This document shows positions 58,572-64,000 of a stretch of 64,000 nt of DNA, in pieces. The position numbers and the translations under genes are program-made. The notes beneath the pieces are model-generated. The model did not search any database, had not been told where the DNA came from, and was given only the letters and a program-made list of their open reading frames with translations. Each line of letters starts with the position of its first letter. Within the stretch, counting starts at the first letter, position 1. The stretch comes from Ceratothoa steindachneri (lineage: Eukaryota > Arthropoda > Malacostraca > Isopoda > Cymothoidae), in the NCBI GenBank assembly GCA_963969495.1, contig OZ018325.1, positions 202,221,223-202,285,222 of the forward strand, written 5' to 3'.

Positions 58572-58732
58572 CAGGAAACAATCTGGAAAAAAAAACTCGA
58601 GTGAATCTGGCGTGAATGACAAGCTAAACAAAATGAAATGGACTCTCCAGATTGCTTACGGTTCTATTTCATTTTGTTTAGCTTGTCATTCACGCCAGAT
58701 TCACTCGAGTTTTTTTTCCAGATTGTTTTCTG
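58572..58732. repeat. 68-bp foldback palindrome
   Basis: Left arm 58572-58639, loop 58640-58665 (26 bases), right arm 58666-58732. The arms differ by one base and one A in a homopolymer. It starts inside LINE-2 and ends it. After the right arm a GTTTCATTTTGTT run is repeated (58735-58747), like a slipped template. Confidence 0.9.
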
Positions 58733-58917
58733 TTGTTTCATTTTGTTAAGAATGTGTCTTACCTTATATATACTGTGCTGCTTGATTACTTTCTTCATTA
58801 TTAGTTGAAAATGGCATCTTGCAGAGACTAGTCTGATAGTTATAAATAAAATCTTGATTCAATTATTGTGGTTTATCATTATCTTTTACTGATATACATG
58901 ACGTTAATGTGATATCT

Positions 58918-58922
<5 letters not shown>
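58733..58922. other. Short unassigned AT-rich stretch
   Basis: Nothing recognised between the foldback and the TA tract. Confidence 0.5.

Positions 58923-58969
<47 letters not shown>
58923..58969. repeat. (TA)n microsatellite
   Basis: A TA run. AACTGTGATCAAAGCGGTG follows it and is repeated at 59158-59176. Confidence 0.95.
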
Positions 58970-58972
<3 letters not shown>

Positions 58973-59095
58973 TAAAACTGTGATCAAAGCGGTGCCACGC
59001 ATTTAACTAGTCCTCATTTATTCTTTGAATTCCCAATTAATTTTCTATTTCTTTCATAGTCTCCGTTCGAGCTGGCGAAAGTGTTCCTTAAAAGC

Positions 59096-59295
59096 TATTC
59101 TATTCAGAGAATTTTTTGGTTCTCTGCGTAGCTTAGTGTACTAACGGCATACTTTTAACTGTGATCAAAGCGGTGCTCGCTGCCTCAGTGTGCCTGGTTC
59201 GAATCCCTTCCCTGCAGGGATTTTTTCGAAAAAGGTAATAAAATTATTACTTCGAGGAAAAATTATTCCGTTTTCTCTTTCAATGTGGTTTAATG
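59096..59295 (+). repeat. tRNA-derived SINE-like repeat, copy 1
   Basis: Box A-like TAGCTTAGTG (59129), an ACTTTTAACT loop resembling a Lys anticodon loop, and box B GGTTCGAATCC (59196-59206); then a tail with AAAAATTATTCCGTTTTC. The A-B distance of 67 bases exceeds that of a true tRNA. A related copy lies on the minus strand at 60890-61075. Confidence 0.5.
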
Positions 59296-59325
59296 GATTC
59301 ATATATATATATATATATATATATA

Positions 59326-60635
59326 AAGGGTCTTTCAACAAGGACGTTCGAGCTTTGTCAGGCGATAGTGGACATGTTGTTAAAGTGACATCTGGTCACC
59401 TTACTGTGAACTGTTCAGTAGTACTTGGCAAGTCACGACGGAAGGTTATAGCGTTGAACAGCGTGTGCAAATCATCTAATGTTATTATCAAAATCAGTGT
59501 TCCGTTCGACAAACGTTTTACGCATTACGTGATTTCTATCCTCACCACAATCGTCTTGCCGAGTCCAATGTTCGACGCTTGATAGCCAAATTCGAGGCAA
59601 AAGGGTCCATCAACAATCAGCCGACACCCATACGTAGCCGAAACGCAAGGTCTGCAGAAAGCATCACTGCCGTAAATGAGAGTATACGGGAAATTTCGAG
59701 GGAGTCAATATTTCGTCGTTCACAAGAACTTGGCCTTTTTGCGACTTCAGTTTGGCGAATTATGCGTAGGGACTTGGTCTGAACGCGTGCAAAATCCAAC
59801 TAACCCAGGAACTTAAGGTAAACGACCATAGAAAACGCCGTGTTTTCGCTGATTTGGCTCTAGAGCAGTTGGAAGTTGCCCCAAATTTCCCCCAAAAAAT
59901 CATCTTCAGCGACGAGGCCCATTTTTGGATGAATGGAATGGGGAACAAGCAAAATTGTCGGATTTGGGACGAAAACAATCCACATGAGATACACCAGCTA
60001 AAAATTGCATCCCAACAAAGTCACTGTTTGGTGCGGATTTTTGTCTAACGGAATCATCGGTCCATATTTCGTGTAGAACGAAGATGGGATTGCCCTAACC
60101 ATCAACGGCGAGACCTAGAGATCGATGATAAGCAACTTCTTGTGGTCTCAACTGGATTATATGCTTGATATGGATACACATGACATGTGTTTCCAACAGG
60201 ACGACGCTACATGCCACACTGCGCACGCCACGATAGACATTTTGCAACAGCGATTTCAGGGCAGGGTCATCTCGCGTGGCGGCGACGTCAACTAGCCACC
60301 GAGATCATGCGATTTAACGCCATTAGACTACTTTTGGGGGGGCTACCTTAAATCGCAGGTCTAGGCGAATAATACCCAAACAGTTGATGTCCTCAAAGTC
60401 AAAATAACGAACACCATTCAGCAAATTCAGCCAGATTTATGCGACTAAGTCATCGAAAATTAGGCCTCCCGAATACGTTCCACCACTGTCCGCCGCGGCG
60501 GACATTTAAACGACGTCATATTCCCCACTTAATGCCATAAAATGTACTTTCAAATTTAAAATAAATTGAGTGCATATATCACACACAGCTTGTTTATTTA
60601 CATTTAAAAATCGAGCGACCTTATTGGAAGACCCT

Positions 60636-60636
<1 letters not shown>
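59326..60636 (+). mobile_element. Mariner element, DD41D type
   Basis: Left end AAGGGTCTTTCAACAAGGACG, right end (reverse complement) AAGGGTCTTCCAATAAGGTCG, flanked by TA. It is 1.3 kb and contains one transposase pseudogene. It lies in a TA tract, the expected target. Confidence 0.85.
59390..60530 (+). pseudogene. Mariner transposase (DD41D)
   Basis: The DNA-binding half reads R-L-I-A-K-F-E-A-K-G-S-I-N-N (59579 on) and S-V-W-R-I-M-R-R-D-L. Catalytic blocks: I-I-F-S-D-E-A-H-F near 59900, F-Q-Q-D-D-A-T-C-H-T near 60190, D-L-T-P-L-D-Y-F near 60310. Counting from the first Asp of Q-Q-D to the last Asp gives 41 intervening codons, one of them a stop. Ordinary mariner has 34; 41 is the rosa-like class. 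Stops (near 60076, 60115, 60292, 60364) and shifts make it inactive. Confidence 0.75.

Positions 60637-60637
<1 letters not shown>

Positions 60638-60663
<26 letters not shown>
60638..60663. repeat. (TA)n tract at mariner right edge
   Basis: A short TA run next to the right inverted repeat; a matching one (59301-59325) lies left. Confidence 0.85.
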
Positions 60664-60672
<9 letters not shown>

Positions 60673-60780
60673 GAAAATTCCTAAAGTATCGCGTGAGTAA
60701 GCAATAAATGCAACAAATCCGAAAGGGAAAAAATAATACAAGGATTCCAAATACTTTCGAACTTTATTTCGAAATAAAGT

Positions 60781-60781
<1 letters not shown>

Positions 60782-60838
<57 letters not shown>
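60782..60838. repeat. (TA)n microsatellite
   Basis: A TA run; overlapping Ile/Tyr-rich ORFs are artefacts. Confidence 0.95.
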
Positions 60839-60840
<2 letters not shown>

Positions 60841-60889
60841 CTCACTAAGGTGAGAGAATGATGGATATAAATCAAGCATACCACAAAGA

Positions 60890-61075
60890 AAGAAAAGATA
60901 AACAGAATAGTTTTTTCTTTGGAAAAATGTATTTTCCTAATTGCGAAAATTCCGAGCAGGAGTGAGGATCGAACCACACACACTGAGGTAGTGGTTGTTG
61001 AACAAAAGTTCTCTCGAATAGACAAGCTTTTAAGGCATGCTTTACTAACTAGGTCTATTGCAAGGACTGAAATTG
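60890..61075 (-). repeat. tRNA-derived SINE-like repeat, copy 2
   Basis: The minus strand has box B GGTTCGATCC (60966-60975), box A-like CCTAGTTAGTAAAGC (about 61040) and a tail with AAAAAACTATTCTGTTT, aligning with copy 1 at 59096-59295 including CCTCAGTGTG before box B. Confidence 0.45.
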
Positions 61076-61638
61076 AGAAAATTAATTAGGAATTTATAGG
61101 ACAAACGAGAAATAGAGTTAAACGCGCGGTGATTATAAAATATACATATATCTATAATGTAAATAAAGCAATCATGTTGCGAAGAAAAGAGAAAATAAAA
61201 TAAATATTTTTTTAGGAAAAAATGTAGTTTCTTAATTATATGTATGTTCCTGAATTAAATATGTATTTCAGTGATATATTATTTTTTTAAACTCATTTTA
61301 TTTATGTTTATCATGTTTAATATGTTTAGAAAGTGTATACTTTTTTATTTTTTTTATAATTTTATATATGTATTTTTTTTAATTCTTATTTTATTTTCAG
61401 GGTTCACCGCATTCACCAGATAGAACCCATCCGAGAAACGGATATCCTTTAGTTCATTACCAATTACCTTGCTAGAGCCACTTTCTGCCAGAACCTGTAA
61501 CCTTAAGCCAACATAATGCAATCAGTAGACTTTAAAGAATGAATCGTTTGAAGCCAGCGGGCTCGAAAAGGCCTGGTAGTCTCTCGGTGATGATCCACGA
61601 CGTCATTGAGGCTCCACTCAACTTGCAAATATAGTCGT
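61076..61638. other. AT-rich stretch without gene
   Basis: Nothing recognised. TTTTATTTTCAG at 61390-61401 resembles a splice acceptor, but no exon follows. Confidence 0.4.
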
Positions 61639-62982
61639 TGTCGTAGAATAGGCTCTCAACGATATACCATATATAACTATTCGTTGAGGGAATTATTCTA
61701 ATATTTCGAGTGCGTAGTAATCTGGTTGACCGAAGTTAGTCCAAAAGGACAGGGGGCCTAGAGAGGCTTGTTTATCTTAAATATGCTTAAGAAGTGGAAC
61801 GGTGCACAAGGATAAATAATATGGCTAACATTAATAAAATAGAGTTTTATTAATTAAACTATCAAAAACACACCCAAAAATATTTACATAAACGGAGAAT
61901 GAAAAGGGTCGTGGGAATATCTGACTAATCCGAGGATTAAGATTTGAAGAGATTTAAAAAGGTAAACAAATAAAAATTAAAGGGGGGGGATGGTTCGCTA
62001 AACCATTTAAAGCACAGGGTTGCGTTGACAAAAGGTTAAATGATTAAAGGTAATGCTCAGCTTACGTAATTACAAAGTTGTTGTGCAGAGGAAGACGATG
62101 CGAAGGAATCTTCGGTCCACTGGTGATTTCCAGCAGAAGGATTCTTCGGGGGGTTGTCCTTAATCGAAGGGAAAGGACTGTCTTCGAAGAGTGAGTGCGA
62201 AGTGGGGCTCGGAAGTACGAGCGATCTTTGTGACAGCAAATCGGAGATGTTTTAGATGAACAATGGAGGTTATTGTTGAAACCAAGCGTTCTCTTGAAGA
62301 ACGTTAAAAAGGGGGGGAATTAAATTATCCGGACGTGATGTCTTGGGAACGAGAACCGTTTCTTGACGAACAGGCTTAGAGAACAATGGCTGTTCTAACA
62401 ATGTTCTTTTTCTGAACAACAGGGGAAGGAGGGGGGGGGTGAGAAACGTTTCTTGTCAAACGGGCTCAAAGAACAATAGCTGTTCTAACGTTGTTCTCTT
62501 TCTGAACAACAGGGAGGCCTTGTTGACTTAGCGTCTCGAAGGCACGAACCTTGGCACTCAAGGGATATTGTCCTCTTCTGGACAATAAGGGGGTTCTCGA
62601 GGTAGAGAGTTCCTAGTTGCACAAGGGAGACCGGACCGGCATGATGCCTCGCGAAGATAATCAGGATCTGATCTAATTGGGAAAAGCTATTGTATAAATT
62701 CCCGGAGCCATCTCCATGGCGTAGGGGATAATTGAGTGGGGAACTTCGTGGGAATGCCCCGGTCGCGCCTGTGAAAATACCTTATCTGCCTATAAGCCTA
62801 ATTCAATCTGGCGAGATCGACGTATGGAGGCGAAACGGGGGAGTGAACCTCCTTGATTAAACATTGGCTATGATGGGAGATAACGCGCTTCTGCTTCCTC
62901 TCGCAGGCAGAATGCACCTGGCTAAGCATGGTTAAAATGTGATAGAGGCTGAATTAAAGCGGCCTCAGACCGTTCTATCACA
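61639..62982 (-). repeat. Gypsy-4 3' LTR
   Basis: On the minus strand it starts TGTGATAGAACGG (plus 62982) and ends CTACGACA (plus 61639), 1344 bases. The end matches the ACGACA ends of Gypsy-2 and Gypsy-3, and the length matches Gypsy-3 LTRs. The second LTR is outside the window, so the ends are inferred. Confidence 0.6.
62357..62513. repeat. 91-bp tandem repeat in Gypsy-4 LTR
   Basis: CGTTTCTTGACGAACAGG...GAACAACAGGG (62357-62424) recurs from 62448 to 62513 with about 10 changes and a G-run between. Confidence 0.8.
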
Positions 62983-62990
62983 CCCCTTAA
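62983..62990 (-). other. Gypsy-4 polypurine tract
   Basis: TTAAGGGG on the minus strand directly before the LTR start. Confidence 0.55.
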
Positions 62991-63397
62991 TTCCAGAGGA
63001 AGTTGTCACTTCGAAAAAAAGAGAGAAGGAACAACCATAGAGCTCCGTATTGGAGAACTCGCTTTTTTGCACCGACCGTACCTTCATGCACCTAGCTAGT
63101 ATTACCTCAATACATATGATTATGTTGATCATTTAATTATAGGGAAAACTAACCTTTAATACAAACTTAACCATAAAAGAGACATGGAACAATGAAATAA
63201 TATAAAATTAGTACATATGGGACAAAAGAATTCATACGTAATTTAATGGGTACAAATATATACACATACGAGGAAAAAATAGACATTGAGCCACAAAATT
63301 TAGACATATACATTAACTAATATTACAGGAGAATCTAATTTAAGTCGTACAAGACGGTATATACATACATGGAGATCTTAATCCTACGAACTACAAA
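62991..63397 (-). other. Gypsy-4 3' untranslated stretch
   Basis: Non-coding sequence between the RNase H stop and the LTR. No integrase. Confidence 0.5.
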
Positions 63398-64000
63398 TTA
63401 ATCTACACTATTTGGTAACGCATTCCTACTGAATGCGTCAGCGACCTGATTATCGGAACCTTTGAGGGAATTTATCTTAAATTGGTACTCTTGCAAGAGT
63501 AGACTCCAGCGCATAATTCGGCCGTTGGAGTGCCGTACATTCTGAATATAGGCCAACGGGCAGTGGTCAGTTCCTATCTGAAATTCTTTTCCTATCAAAT
63601 ACATCTTAAGCTTGTCAATAACCCAAATAATAACTAGAGCTTCCTTCTCTATAGTGGTATATCTCTTTTGGAGGGGTAATAACTGGCGACTAGCATATGC
63701 AACTGGATGACTCGTTCTGTCATCCTCATATTGAAGGAGTACACCTTCAATGCTCTCGTTGCTCGCGTCGGTCTTAATCCCAAAGGATTTTTTTCTCGGT
63801 TGGGCAACTTCAAAATGGGGTCAGAAATGAGCTTACTCTTGAACTGGTTAAAATGAGAAACAGCGACATCATTCCAACGTAGTCGATCGGGGGAATTCTT
63901 TTTTAAAAGGGTGCTAAGGGGCACCGAAATTGCAGCGAAATTCGGGACAAATCGCCGATAGTAAGAAGCTGATCCTAGGAATGATCTTAATTGCTTCTTA
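63398..64000 (-). pseudogene. Gypsy-4 RT connection and RNase H, partial
   Basis: The minus-strand frame 63649-63924 reads M-P-L-S-T-L-L-K-K-N-S-P-D and P-I-L-K-L-P-N-R-E, then a shift; A-S-Y-Y-P-S-K-R-D stands for A-S-R-x-L-x-x-x-E. The second part (63398-63604) is open and reads Q-I-G-T-D-H-C-P-L-A-Y-I, N-G-R-I-M-R-W-S-L-L and G-S-D-N-Q-V-A-D-A-F-S-R-N, ending in a stop. This C-terminal end lacks integrase, as in the other Gypsy copies. The 5' part lies beyond base 64000. Confidence 0.8.

Larger units (their letters stand above)
55838..58640 (+). mobile_element. LINE-2: 3'-truncated non-LTR retrotransposon
   Basis: ORF1-like sequence (55838-56440), APE endonuclease (56474-57100) and RT (57600-58550), all on the plus strand and heavily mutated, ending at the foldback. 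RT motif style fits the Jockey/R1 side. The 3' end is missing after the RT thumb. Confidence 0.75.

Noticed and set aside
62357..62513. CRISPR-like or satellite array
   Set aside because: Only two diverged units inside an LTR, and the genome is eukaryotic.

Overview
This is a eukaryotic, AT-rich, non-coding-dominated window, almost entirely mobile-element DNA in several layers of decay. I see no intact host gene. The mix fits an arthropod, plausibly a crustacean, but the species cannot be fixed from the sequence. It combines Ty3/Gypsy LTR elements, Penelope-like elements with GIY-YIG nucleases, LINEs with APE and RNase H, a BED-finger hAT element, Tc1/mariner relics, tRNA-derived SINE-like repeats, long (TA)n and (GA/CT)n tracts, and a zinc-finger protein family I associate with arthropod repeats. 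Reading frames are nearly all broken, so coding calls are given as pseudogenes.

Layout, left to right: a LINE tail (1-290); inverted-repeat arm A (1624-5300); an RTE-type LINE fragment (5150-6039); Gypsy-1 on the minus strand (6040-14683), with a foreign insert in its 3' LTR and a MITE plus a 375-bp tandem duplication in its 5' LTR; inverted-repeat arm B (16598-20160), made of dead Tc1/mariner copies and a tRNA-like repeat; Penelope element PLE-1 (21290-23340); PLE-2 (23425-28995) split by a complete LTR element, Gypsy-3 (23776-28353, 5-bp target duplication); a hAT element (29613-33028, perfect 8-bp target duplication); PLE-3 (33290-34003); Gypsy-2 on the plus strand (34076-39260); the reverse copy of B (40013-43602); an I/Jockey-type LINE (43606-49551); the reverse copy of A (49552-54843), which alone keeps a broken zinc-finger, RNase H-like gene; a second LINE (55838-58640) ending in a 68-bp foldback; a DD41D-type mariner (59326-60636) between two opposed SINE-like copies; and the 3' end of Gypsy-4 on the minus strand (61639-64000).

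Three points stand out. First, repeats A and B recur in mirror order (A-B-loop-B'-A'), and the shared part of A runs into an unrelated LINE fragment. This looks like a large, disrupted palindrome rather than chance TE placement. Second, the two Gypsy elements with readable pol place integrase upstream of reverse transcriptase, as in the Gmr1 clade; two more elements end with RNase H and carry no integrase after it, and the three with visible primer sites share one primer type. Third, A' carries a pseudogene of an uncharacterised Cys-rich family with an RNase H/DDE-like spacing of acidic residues, a candidate transposase.

All calls come from reading by eye. Boundaries marked by target duplications or LTR ends are firm to a few bases; most others are approximate.
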